A DNA stretch of 64,000 bases from Desulfofustis glycolicus DSM 9705 (lineage in GTDB: Bacteria > Desulfobacterota > Desulfobulbia > Desulfobulbales > Desulfocapsaceae): assembly GCF_900130015.1 (NCBI RefSeq), contig NZ_FQXS01000001.1:416053-480052 (forward strand), given 5' to 3'. Each line of letters begins with the position of its first letter. Within the stretch, counting starts at the first letter, position 1. The position numbers and the translations under genes are program-made. The notes below the pieces were generated by a model. The model saw only the letters and a program-made list of their open reading frames with translations. It did no database searches and had not been told where the DNA came from. Shown one piece after another: positions 28,525 to 37,271 of the stretch.

Positions 28525-29331
28525 ATGCATCAAAAGTTCCTCAAAGATCCACGCCTGCCGTTTGTCGAATGCCGCTATTCACAAAACAGTCGATCGCTGT
28601 TCAAGGTACATATGCATAACTCGGTCAGTATCGGGGCAGTCGATCAAGGGCAGGTCCACTATTCGATAGAAAACCGTACTATCACCCTCGGTCCCGGCGC
28701 ATTGGCGCTGATCAACCCGGAAACGCTCCATTGCTGTAACGCCGTGCACACCGCAGAGCGCAGCTACTTCATGATGCATCTCGATATCGACTGGTGTCTG
28801 ACCGTGCAGCGCTCGCTCTGGAAGATTGAGAGTTTTGTCCCGTTTGCCACTATCAGGCTTGACGACCTTTCGCTTTACAACCAGTATTGCCTGGTCATGG
28901 AACGATTGCTTGCAGCTGACGTACACCAGCAGGAAAAGGAACAACTGCTCGTCGATATGGTCTGCCACATTTTTATCAACGGATGTCGTCCCCAACAGGA
29001 GCAGGAGCAGATATCCGCCGATATCGATACTCTCAAGCACCTCTTAAAAGAAGATCTCCACAAAGACCTCACTCTCAACTCCCTGGCTCAATCGCTCAAC
29101 GCCAACCCATATACTCTTCTTCGGAAATTTAAAGCACAAACCGGCATTACCCCGCATGCCTACCGCATGAACTGCCGCATTGATCTGGCCAAAAAACACC
29201 TCCGCGAAGGAAGAGATATTACCGATACCGCACTGGTATGCGGTTTTTTCGACCAGAGTCACTTTCACCGACACTTCAAGGCCATGACAGCTGCAACTCC
29301 TCACGAGTACCGCGTCAATTTCATGCAATAA
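28525..29331 (+). CDS. AraC-family transcriptional regulator
   Basis: A 268-residue regulator with an N-terminal cupin-like sensor (about 15-110; HNSVSIGAVDQGQ, LINPETLHCCN) and two C-terminal helix-turn-helix motifs (about 170-265; LNSLAQSLNANPYTLLRKFK and TALVCGFFDQSHFHRHFK). It precedes a LysE-type exporter gene by 45 bases in the same direction, an arrangement typical of a regulator and its amino-acid exporter. Confidence 0.9.
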   Translation: MHQKFLKDPRLPFVECRYSQNSRSLFKVHMHNSVSIGAVDQGQVHYSIENRTITLGPGALALINPETLHCCNAVHTAERSYFMMHLDIDWCLTVQRSLWKIESFVPFATIRLDDLSLYNQYCLVMERLLAADVHQQEKEQLLVDMVCHIFINGCRPQQEQEQISADIDTLKHLLKEDLHKDLTLNSLAQSLNANPYTLLRKFKAQTGITPHAYRMNCRIDLAKKHLREGRDITDTALVCGFFDQSHFHRHFKAMTAATPHEYRVNFMQ

Positions 29332-29376
29332 AAACCTCTTAAAACGTCCTATCTTCTCCTGAAAAAGGAGATTGAT

Positions 29377-29985
29377 ATGGAATTTATACTCATCGCCACC
29401 GCTCATTTTCTGGCGCTGCTGAGCCCCGGTCCGGATTTCTTTCTGATCCTTCAAGCCTCGCTCCGCATGCCGAAGAGATACGGCATCGCGATCTGTTGCG
29501 GCATTGCCACTGCCAACAGTGTTTATCTGCTGCTCGCGGTACTTGGCCTTGAGGTGGTAAAAGAGATTAACTGGCTGATGACGATTCTACGGTACAGTGG
29601 ATCCTGTTACCTGATCTACATCGGGATACTGTTGCTCAGGGCACCGCGTCAACCGTTATCCAGCCATACCGGCGATCATCCGTTACAACGGCCGCATTTC
29701 GGGTATCAGGTGGGGGTTGGCTTTCTCTCCGGGATTCTCAATCCGAAAAACATGATCTTCTACCTCTCGCTGTTTACAGCCATGGTCTCCCCTGAAACAG
29801 GGTTGGCGACACGATGTCTGTACGCGCTATGGATGACTTCGATAGTTTTTATCTGGGACAGTTTCATCGTCATTCTCATGACACGAACCGGAGTCAAGTC
29901 CTTTCTCGGACGCCGTGTTTACCTGCTGGAAAAGGCTTCGGGTATGATGCTCGCGACGCTCGGCACGGCCTTGGCTCTGTCCTGA
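29377..29985 (+). CDS. LysE/RhtB-family amino-acid exporter
   Basis: A 202-residue inner-membrane protein with about six transmembrane segments and the family start MEFILIATAHFLALLSPGPD, including the conserved SPGPD turn; GILNPKNMIFYLSLF is another family hallmark. GAAAAAGGAG precedes the ATG. It probably exports amino acids or related small metabolites under control of the AraC-type regulator just upstream. Confidence 0.9.
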   Translation: MEFILIATAHFLALLSPGPDFFLILQASLRMPKRYGIAICCGIATANSVYLLLAVLGLEVVKEINWLMTILRYSGSCYLIYIGILLLRAPRQPLSSHTGDHPLQRPHFGYQVGVGFLSGILNPKNMIFYLSLFTAMVSPETGLATRCLYALWMTSIVFIWDSFIVILMTRTGVKSFLGRRVYLLEKASGMMLATLGTALALS

Positions 29986-30126
29986 AATCTGTTCACGATG
30001 TCCCGGAGTCGAATACGAAGGCAACGAAATGATAGATGAAATGACTGGAGTTGTCGGCTATACCAAGGGTTGATGGCGCAACCGGCCAAGGCCCCTGTTA
30101 TTCCCTCGACAACAAACGGTGCCCAC

Positions 30127-31056
30127 GTGAAAATTGAACGTCTGCTGGCAATCATCGTCCTCCTGCTCAATCGCCGCAAGGTCACCGCTAAGGAATTAGC
30201 GGAGCATTTCGAGGTCTCCATCCGCACCATCTATCGCGACATCGCCACGCTGAACGGCGCCGGCATCCCGGTCATCTCCAGTCAGGGGCAGGCAGGCGGC
30301 CTGGCCATCCCCGACGGCTATAAACTCAGCCGACAACTCCTCACCGCACGCGATCTCGAGGCGATGCTCGCCACCCTGCGCGGCGTCAACCAGGCCTTGG
30401 CCAACAGAGACCTGCAGCGGATCATCGAGACCCTCGACAGCCTTTTGCCAAAGGGCGACGAACCGGCAAACGTGCCCGTACACCGCCCCCTGATCATCGA
30501 CATCACCCCCTGGGGACCGTCGGTAACGCCGGAGCAGACGATACAGACGTTGCAGCAAGCGGTGGATGGCGCATTGCTGCTCGACTTTTCCTATACCGAC
30601 TCGTCCGGCCAGGTCAGCCGACGCACGGTGGAACCCCATAGTCTGGTCTTTAAAGGCTATGCGTGGTATGTCATCGCCTATTGCCGTCTACGCCGCGATT
30701 TCCGCCTTTTCCGTCTCTCCCGCATCTCCGCTCCGTGCCTTCGCGGCGAAAGCTTCGTGCGCCGCGATCTCGGCGACATCAAGCGCTTTCTCCGCTTTGA
30801 CTGCGGCCCGACCCTGCCGGTCGTCCTGCGCTTCTCACAAAGTGTCCGGGCCAAGGTGGAAGAGTACCTCCCCGGTGCCGAACTAGAGTGTGAGGACAAC
30901 CATCATATCATTGCCCACCTCGAACTTCCCGATGATCCGTGGCTTTTTTCCTTTATCCTCGGCTTTGGCGCCGATGTCGAAATCATCGCCCCGCGTGCGT
31001 GGCGTAAACGGGTGCAAAAAATCCTCCTCGACACGAAAAATCTCTACGAAACTTGA
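30127..31056 (+). CDS. HTH/WYL-domain transcriptional regulator (YafY family)
   Basis: A 309-residue regulator: an N-terminal winged helix-turn-helix (about 1-60; TAKELAEHFEVSIRTIYRDI) and a WYL ligand domain (about 135-215; GYAWYVIAYCRLRRDFRLFR) with a WCX extension. The GTG at 30127 is chosen because the protein then begins KIERLLAIIVLLLNRR, the usual family start; a TTG at 30070 or ATG at 30073 would add about 19 unlikely residues. It is followed by a small VOC gene that it may control. Confidence 0.85.
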   Translation: MKIERLLAIIVLLLNRRKVTAKELAEHFEVSIRTIYRDIATLNGAGIPVISSQGQAGGLAIPDGYKLSRQLLTARDLEAMLATLRGVNQALANRDLQRIIETLDSLLPKGDEPANVPVHRPLIIDITPWGPSVTPEQTIQTLQQAVDGALLLDFSYTDSSGQVSRRTVEPHSLVFKGYAWYVIAYCRLRRDFRLFRLSRISAPCLRGESFVRRDLGDIKRFLRFDCGPTLPVVLRFSQSVRAKVEEYLPGAELECEDNHHIIAHLELPDDPWLFSFILGFGADVEIIAPRAWRKRVQKILLDTKNLYET

Positions 31057-31180
31057 CATAACGCTGTCACCGACCATGGTTAGCATAGGATGAAAGGGCA
31101 TCGGCAGGTGTACGATGCCAAACCGCGGCGGCCCATCGGGAGTCGCTCGCCCCATCCACATCAACGCAAAGGAGCACGCG

Positions 31181-31552
31181 ATGAAAACCAATCCGGTGAT
31201 CTGGTTTGAAATCTATGTACAGGACATGACACGAGCGAAAACATTCTACGAGCAGGTGCTGGCAGTGCAGCTGACACCCTTGCCCGGCGAGGGCATGGAA
31301 ATGTTGACCTTCCCGATGATCGACAACAGCGTCGGGGCCATGGGATCCCTGGTGAAGATGGACGGCTGCCCCTCCGGCGGCAACAGCACCATGGTCTATT
31401 TCGCCTGCGAGGATTGTGCTATCGAGGCAGCCCGGGCCGAGAAAGCCGGCGGACAGGTCTTCAAGGAGAAATTCTCCATCGGCGAGCATGGCTTCATCGC
31501 CTTGGTCATTGACCCGGACGGCAATATGATCGGCCTGCATTCCATGCACTAG
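31181..31552 (+). CDS. VOC (glyoxalase/bleomycin-resistance) family protein
   Basis: A 123-residue protein with the paired beta-alpha-beta-beta-beta modules of the VOC fold. It starts KTNPVIWFEIYVQDMTRA and ends in IDPDGNMIGLHSM, the usual metal-ligand and closing segments of the family. AAAGGAG lies 6 bases before the ATG. It follows the WYL regulator by 125 bases. The family includes glyoxalases, dioxygenases and binding proteins; the reaction cannot be named. Confidence 0.85.
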   Translation: MKTNPVIWFEIYVQDMTRAKTFYEQVLAVQLTPLPGEGMEMLTFPMIDNSVGAMGSLVKMDGCPSGGNSTMVYFACEDCAIEAARAEKAGGQVFKEKFSIGEHGFIALVIDPDGNMIGLHSMH

Positions 31553-31619
31553 GAACCATACCGATACCGGCACAGAACGAGTTGTTCCGGGTTTTCGGGA
31601 CAACTCGCTTTCCATTGGT

Positions 31620-31761
31620 CGGCAACCGGCTGGAGAGCCGTACTAACGAAGTCGAAGCGATCGTCAACTACCCGCTAGGCCCCGATCAGCCGTTACCTGC
31701 TTGACGGTTCACTACTGCTGCGCTGCAGCATCGATGGTCCGGGTGCCGAAGAGGTGATTCT
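31620..31761 (+). pseudogene. Remnant of a tolC-like gene 3' end
   Basis: This stretch matches the last 135 bases of the TolC-family gene at 28302-28436 (LESRTNEVEAIVNY, then after a +1 frameshift YLLDGSLLLR and IDGPGAEEV). One extra base in CCGCTAGGCC, compared with CGTCAGGCC, shifts the frame. No other part of the gene is present. It is a decayed partial copy. Confidence 0.75.
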
Positions 31762-31804
31762 ACGCGAGCATCTCCGCCAGAGAAAGTCCCCTTCTGCACG
31801 AAAA

Positions 31805-31841
31805 GAGAGGGGCAGAGCGAGGTTGGAACTCTGCCCCTCTT
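31805..31841 (-). terminator. Terminator of the formate dehydrogenase operon
   Basis: AGAGGGGCAGAG and CTCTGCCCCTCT form a 12-base stem with an 11-base loop, followed on the minus strand by CTTTTC. It lies about 55 bases after the last gene of the operon. Confidence 0.75.
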
Positions 31842-31896
31842 GTGAAGAAAGGGAGGCCCTGCACCGCCAAAGGGGAAGCGGAGCGAGACTGGAAAA

Positions 31897-32796
31897 TCAG
31901 GCTTTACGTACTTGTTTCAGTTTCCGGTAATACGAACTATGTAAATGTTTTACCTCATCTTCCTCCTTGTATCCGGTGATGATACTGTTGATCGATCCCT
32001 TGATGGCGAACAGCGACATATACACATGGGTGAAGAAAAAGGCCACAACCGCAAAAGCAAGCAGGTTGTGAACAATTGCCGCGAGCCTGAGCAGGTCTAT
32101 TTGTGACATACCGAGACCGCCGGCAATTCCCAGGCCGAAATCCTGGAGATACATGGCACCACCGGTGACGATCATGACCAGCCCGCCGATGGTAGCCAGC
32201 CAGAACCACACTTTCTGACCGCCATTGAATTTACCGGCCGGCACCTCTTGCTTCTTCCTGCTCAAATACCCGCCAAGCATGAAAAACCATTTGATATCGT
32301 CCATGGCCGGCAACATTTCCACGAACCAAAAGACAAACATGGGCACCACCGAAACGGCAAACACAATCGTGGCGATCCCGTGCAAGTGCCGGGCGTAGGT
32401 GACCAAAGCCCCGCCGCCCAGGTAGGCGCCGAAGACGATCATGAACCCGGTCGGCACCAGAATCACAAAAGAGACGGCCGCCAGCAGATGGATGATCCTG
32501 TTAAACAAGGTGAACACATAGATCCGTTCCCCGTCATGGGAAAAAACTTTGGGTCCGAACACCAGGTAATGGCAAAGAAAGACCGCGGGAATACCGAGGA
32601 GTATCCCCAGGAAGATTGACCGGAAAAAGTTCCCCTGCAGATAGGTGAACAGGGGCCCAAGATTCCTCGATTGATCTTTGCCGTACTCCGGGATGTTTGT
32701 AATGATCATTCCGCCCCAGATCTGGCTGTCAGCCGCGCATGCGGCTGACGCCAGCATCATGGACGCGGCGACGACTATGATCGCGCGCCTTGTCAT
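31897..32796 (-). CDS. Formate dehydrogenase gamma subunit, cytochrome b556
   Basis: A 299-residue integral membrane cytochrome b of the FdnI/FdoI family, with an N-terminal signal-like segment and four further membrane helices (about 60-80, 100-125, 140-160, 240-262). Histidines in RIIHLLAAVSF, ARHLHGIATI and FTHVYMSLF are likely haem ligands. It receives electrons from the beta subunit and reduces quinone. It starts 3 bases after the beta subunit stop and ends the operon. Confidence 0.9.
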   Translation of the reverse strand: MTRRAIIVVAASMMLASAACAADSQIWGGMIITNIPEYGKDQSRNLGPLFTYLQGNFFRSIFLGILLGIPAVFLCHYLVFGPKVFSHDGERIYVFTLFNRIIHLLAAVSFVILVPTGFMIVFGAYLGGGALVTYARHLHGIATIVFAVSVVPMFVFWFVEMLPAMDDIKWFFMLGGYLSRKKQEVPAGKFNGGQKVWFWLATIGGLVMIVTGGAMYLQDFGLGIAGGLGMSQIDLLRLAAIVHNLLAFAVVAFFFTHVYMSLFAIKGSINSIITGYKEEDEVKHLHSSYYRKLKQVRKA

Positions 32797-32799
32797 GGT

Positions 32800-33366
32800 T
32801 TACGCTCCTTTGCCTCTGGAGCTGACCCGTTTACGATATATGGTGGAGACTTCCTCGGCATCTCCCACCAACAGTGCATTGGTTGCACAGACCGCGGCGC
32901 AGATCGGCACCTTGCCTTCGGCGATGCGGTTGTGGCCGTACAAGTGGCGTTCCCGAGCGCTGTTGGTCTCTTCCGGGCCACCGGCACACATGGTGCACTT
33001 GTCCATCGCGCCTTTGGTACCGAAAGCTCCGTCCCGCGGGAATTGCGGCGCTCCGAACGGACAGGCGTAGAGGCAGTAGCCGCAACCGATGCACTTGTTC
33101 TTGTCGTGCAGCACGATCCCGTCTTCCCTGATATAGAAGCAGTCGACGGGACACACCTGTTCACAGGGGGCATCGGTGCAGTGCATACAGGCAATGGAAA
33201 TGGAATACTCCTTGCCCGGGATGCCTTCGTGCATGGTGACCACCTTCCTTCTACTGATCCCCACAGGCAGTTCGTGAGCCTCGGAACAGGCAACCGAGCA
33301 AGCGAAACACTCGATGCACCGGGTAGTGTCGCAGTAAAACTTCATTCGAGCTTGACCGTTACTCAT
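32800..33366 (-). CDS. fdhB: Formate dehydrogenase beta subunit, four [4Fe-4S] clusters
   Basis: A 188-residue ferredoxin-like electron-transfer subunit. Cysteine motifs for four clusters are CIECFACSVAC, CMHCTDAPCEQVC, CIGCGYCLYAC and CTMCAGG with PICAAVC. It lacks the C-terminal membrane helix of E. coli FdnH, so it resembles the shorter Fdh3B-type subunits. It carries electrons from the Sec/W(Mo) alpha subunit to cytochrome b. It lies 13 bases after fdhA. Confidence 0.92.
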   Translation of the reverse strand: MSNGQARMKFYCDTTRCIECFACSVACSEAHELPVGISRRKVVTMHEGIPGKEYSISIACMHCTDAPCEQVCPVDCFYIREDGIVLHDKNKCIGCGYCLYACPFGAPQFPRDGAFGTKGAMDKCTMCAGGPEETNSARERHLYGHNRIAEGKVPICAAVCATNALLVGDAEEVSTIYRKRVSSRGKGA

Positions 33367-33379
33367 GGCTTATCCCTCC

Positions 33380-36220
33380 CTATGCTTTCTCAATGCGGCA
33401 GAGGCCGGCATTGTATTCTGGGATTTGCGTGATGATGTCAAACCCATAGTTGGTGATGGTGTTCGAGCTTTCACCGATCGTATAAGGCTTCGTACCTTCG
33501 GGATAGTTGTCGCTCAAGTCGACACCCTGCATCACTCCGGCAAAGTTGTAGGGCAGGGCAATCCGGTCCGGGGTCACGGTCAGGCTGTACTGGGCCTTGA
33601 CCCTGATTTTCGTTCCCTGCGGCGCATGCAGCCACATCATGTCGCCGTCCCTCAGCCCATACTGCAGTGCCAGGTCCGGGTGAATATTGGCGAACATTTC
33701 CGGTGTCAGGTGCGACAGGTATTTGCTGGTCCGCTCCAGCATGCCGGCACCGCTGAGATTGACCACCCGCATGGAGACGAGCATGGTCGGAAAGTCTTTT
33801 ACCCATTCCTGTGCCTTCTGTTCGGACACGAACTTGACGTCGACGCGGAAGTTGTTCTTCTGATCGTCATACGACGGGAAGCGTTCAACCAGGTCCGGCC
33901 GCGACGAATGGATCGGCTCGCGATGCTTGGGAATCGGATCGGGAAACTGCCAAACCTTGACCCGAGCCCGGGCATTGCCGTACGGCGCCACCCCGGCAGC
34001 CAGGCATTTCTCGTTGATAATGCCGCTGAGATCGACTTTCCAGTTGGCTCCCATCTTCTCTTTCTCTGCCGCCGTCAGGGTGATGCCGAGGACCTGTTCG
34101 ATATTGTCCTTGGTAATCTCCGGATAGCCGCCGGCGATTTTCGAATCTTTGACACTGACGCTGGGATCCGCCAATTGTGAAACGCCATCGTGCTCCAGGC
34201 CAAACCGGTTGCGAAAGCCCATGCCGCCGGCGGTGACCGGAGTATTGACGTCATACAGGACCGGGCTGCCCGGATGGTTCTCATCCCAACTCGGCCACGG
34301 CAGACCGTAATATTCTCCTTTCATCGGCCCCTTTCCTTCAAGGGTGAGAGGGTCGAACATGTGCCAGTTTTCCTGATGCTTGCGCAACCGCTCCGGTGTC
34401 CAGCCACCGAGACCGATGGTCTTGATGGTCCGGGCGATCTCACGGCACGCGTCGTCCGGCCAGACGAACTCCTCCTTGACCGGCTGCAGTTCCCGATCCT
34501 TGACCGCCATTTTCATGGCCCGGGTGTACTCGTCGTAAAAACCGAATCTTTCCGCAAAGAGGAACATGATATCGTGGTCCGTCTTGCTCTCGTAGAGCGG
34601 ATCAACGACCTTGCTGCGCCACTGCGAGGTGCGGTTGGTGGCGGTGACGCTGCCTTCAGTCTCGAACTGGGTCGCCGCCGGCAGAAGGTACATGTCATCC
34701 TTGCGGTTGGTCAGGACTGCCGCCTCGTTGACAAAGGGGTCGACAAGGACAACCAGATCGAGCTTGTCGAGTGCCTCCTGGATTTTCACCTGTTGAGACA
34801 TGGAGGTGATGCCATTGCCCTGCACCCAGAGCGCGCGAACAGGACTCGAGGAATAGGTCGTCTCCTCCTGCAGGACCCCCTGCCACCACTTTGCCAGGGA
34901 GAAGCCTTTGGCCTGCATCCATTCCGGAGCGGCAAACCGGCCTTTCAGCCACTCGTAATCCACCCCCCAGGATTTGGCGAAATACTTCCAGGATCCTTCC
35001 GCCAAGCCATAGTAACCGGACAGGCTGTCGGCCAGGCAGCACATGTCGGTAGAGCCCTGGACGTTGTCATGGCCCCGGATGATATTGCAGCCACCGCCGT
35101 TTTTTCCCATGTTGCCCAATACCAACTGCAGGATCGGCAGGATCCTGGTATTCGAGGTACCGGTACTGTGCTGGGTAATGCCGAGCGCCCAGACTACCGT
35201 GGCCGGTTTGGTCTTGGCGAGAATGGTGGCAATCTGCACGATCTGCTCGGCCGGGATGCCGGTAACATCGGCGGTCAGTTCCGGCGTCCACTTCATGGCC
35301 TCGGCTTTGATCTCATCCATGCCATAGACACGGGTTTTGATGAATTCCTTGTCTTCCCAGCCGTTCTTGAATATGACATGCATCAGCCCGTACACCAGAG
35401 CCACATCGGTCCCGGTTCTGATCCGCAGGAAATGATCGGCCTTGGCCGCGGTCTTGGTGAAGACCGGATCAACGACAATCAGTTGGGCGTTATTCCGATC
35501 CTTAGCCTGCAGGAAATGCTTCATGCCGATCGGGTTGGCCGCAGCTGAATTGGCACCGATGATAAAAATAACTTTAGAATGACCGACAACATCGCCAAAA
35601 TGATTGGTCATCGCCCCGTAACCCCACGTGTTCGCCACACCGGCGACTGTAGCGGAGTGTCAGATACGGGCAACGTGATCGATGTTGTTTGTCCCCCACA
35701 TCGCAGCAAACTTGCGGAAATAGTATGCTTGCTGAAGGTTGAATTTGGCGGATCCGAGAAACATGGCCATATCCGGCCCGTTCTCCTTGCGCAGGGCAAG
35801 CATCTTGCCGGAGATCTCGTCAACGGCCTGGTCCCAGCCGATCCGTTTCCACTGACCGTTCTCTTTCTTCATCGGGAACTTGAGCCGCTGCTTGCTCTTG
35901 ATCAAGTCGATCTGGTCGATCCCTTTACAACAGTGGCTCCCCTCGCTAATCGGGTGATCCTGGGCCACGTCCTGACGCACCCAGACGCCGTTCTGGACCT
36001 CGGCGATCATACCGCAGCCGGCGGAACAGATGCTGCAGATGGTTTTAACCCGTTTCGAGCCGGGGAAGGGTTCTTTCACTTCTGCTGCTGTTGCCGCCCG
36101 CAGGCTCCTGCCCAACGGCAGGCTCGCCGCCGCACCGACACCGGCGCCGACAGCAGCCATTTTCAGAAAGGATCTCCTGCCGATTCTCGGAGTCATCTTG
36201 TCACGCATTTTTTCTATCAC
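33380..36220 (-). CDS. fdhA: Formate dehydrogenase alpha subunit, selenocysteine-containing
   Basis: One 946-residue protein interrupted by an in-frame TGA (35662-35660) that should be read as selenocysteine 187: the context HVARI-Sec-HSATVAGVANTWG matches the active site of FdnG-type enzymes. A Tat signal (RRSFLK at 15-20) exports it. C62, C65, C69 and C97 or C98 bind the [4Fe-4S] cluster. It oxidises formate to CO2 at a Mo- or W-bis-pterin site. The GTG at 36220 is used because AGGAGG stands 7 bases before it; an ORF call would otherwise give two pieces, 33380-35638 and 35660-36238. Nearby tungstate-uptake genes suggest tungsten. Confidence 0.93.
35633..35662 (-). promoter_or_regulatory. 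Sec UGA codon and SECIS-like hairpin in fdhA
   Basis: The UGA is at 35662-35660. Five bases later the message can form the stem CGCUACA/UGUGGCG (7 pairs, one G-U) with the 8-base loop GUCGCCGG, at the distance expected for a bacterial SECIS element bound by SelB. Confidence 0.65.
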
Positions 36221-36234
36221 GGTCTTTCCTCCTC

Positions 36235-36447
36235 TCAATACGCCGCCTTATAGTACATGTCCCAGTCGCTCGTTTTCCGGTAGAGAACTTCCTTCTTCGG
36301 AGAATGACCGACGACCACGCCGTTCGAGACGCCCGCGGAATCTCCCTCATCCGCAGCAACGCCGCATTTGGCGGCAATGAGGGTGCCGATACCCACCGCC
36401 CCGACCGCCACGGTCGACTTCAACAATTTTCTTCGTTCTTCATCCAT
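36235..36447 (-). CDS. Small formate dehydrogenase-associated Tat protein
   Basis: A 70-residue protein beginning MDEERRKLLKSTVAVGAVG, a twin-arginine leader (RRKLLK), with a short mature part ending KEVLYRKTSDWDMYYKAAY. Small Tat proteins of this kind are regularly encoded directly before formate dehydrogenase alpha subunits. It overlaps no neighbour; fdhA begins 14 bases further on. AAGGAGGAAAGC precedes the ATG. Its role, perhaps escorting or assembling the complex, is unproven. Confidence 0.8.
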   Translation of the reverse strand: MDEERRKLLKSTVAVGAVGIGTLIAAKCGVAADEGDSAGVSNGVVVGHSPKKEVLYRKTSDWDMYYKAAY

Positions 36448-36529
36448 CCGCTTTCCTCCTTGATCTGTAAGTTGTGAGGAAGCCGCAAATATGCAGATTT
36501 TGCATATTTACGGATAAAAAAAATCCCCT

Positions 36530-37246
36530 CTATAGGCAGCTGTCTTGCCCCATCTTGACACACCTGCTCATCACCGCTTGCTGATCGCCCGGGTGCTGGT
36601 GGGTTCTTGACGCAACAGCTGACTGCTCGCGAGGCTTGTTCACACGGAGAAACACTCGCTCAAACGCAATGAACGATTCCAGGACCAGTGCCGCCTGGCG
36701 GTAAAAGGAGCTGTACTGATGTTCACGCAGCTGATCGATTAACGCATCGACCATCTCATTGAGAACATTTTGAAATACTTTTTCGCCAAGGAGTCCGGCA
36801 TTCGCATTTCCCCCGAGTTCCTCGATAATTAACCGTTGCATGAACCGCATGATGAATTCCAGATGGTCTTCATGTTCCTTGAATTCGTCACTGTTGCGCC
36901 GAAAGGGGGAGGCAAGGAGATACTCGATCATCTGCAGCCGTTTTCTTCCGTCATCCCGGTTTTCACAAAAATACGAAGCCGTCGTCGGAATGGAAGCCGT
37001 GTCGGGTCGATAAAACAAGCGCTCATTTTCGTTTTTTAAAGCAAGAAAGCCGCGGTTCTTCAGTCGCCGTTTCATGTTTTTCAGTGCTCGCCCGCTCTGT
37101 TCATCCAGCGGATGACGGCCAAGCAGGTCGACACTCTTTTCGAGATCGTCAAAATACTCGGCATCAAAAGAAAAAGGGAACAGGGAAGCGAACAGGCCGT
37201 AATAGACCGCCCGTGCTTTGTGAATGGCTCTTTTTTCGCTATCCAT
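36530..37246 (-). CDS. TorD-family maturation chaperone
   Basis: A 238-residue all-helical protein of the TorD/DmsD family, which binds Tat signal peptides and helps insert the pterin cofactor into Mo/W enzymes. Visible features are RAVYYGLFASLFPF near the start and YEYLLASPF/HLEFIMRFM-type helices (MIEYLLASPFRR, EDHLEFIMRFMQRL). GGGAG lies 7 bases before the ATG at 37246. Its place between the Fe-S protein gene and fdhA makes fdhA the likely client. The last 30 residues are polar and contain two Cys. Confidence 0.82.
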   Translation of the reverse strand: MDSEKRAIHKARAVYYGLFASLFPFSFDAEYFDDLEKSVDLLGRHPLDEQSGRALKNMKRRLKNRGFLALKNENERLFYRPDTASIPTTASYFCENRDDGRKRLQMIEYLLASPFRRNSDEFKEHEDHLEFIMRFMQRLIIEELGGNANAGLLGEKVFQNVLNEMVDALIDQLREHQYSSFYRQAALVLESFIAFERVFLRVNKPREQSAVASRTHQHPGDQQAVMSRCVKMGQDSCL

Positions 37247-37271
37247 GCTTGTTCTCCCACCAGGTCGGTTG

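Noticed and set aside
35638..35662. In-frame TGA splitting formate dehydrogenase alpha, as if a pseudogene or frameshift
   Set aside because: The TGA falls at the selenocysteine position of FdnG-type enzymes, both sides are intact and in the same frame, and a SECIS-like hairpin follows.
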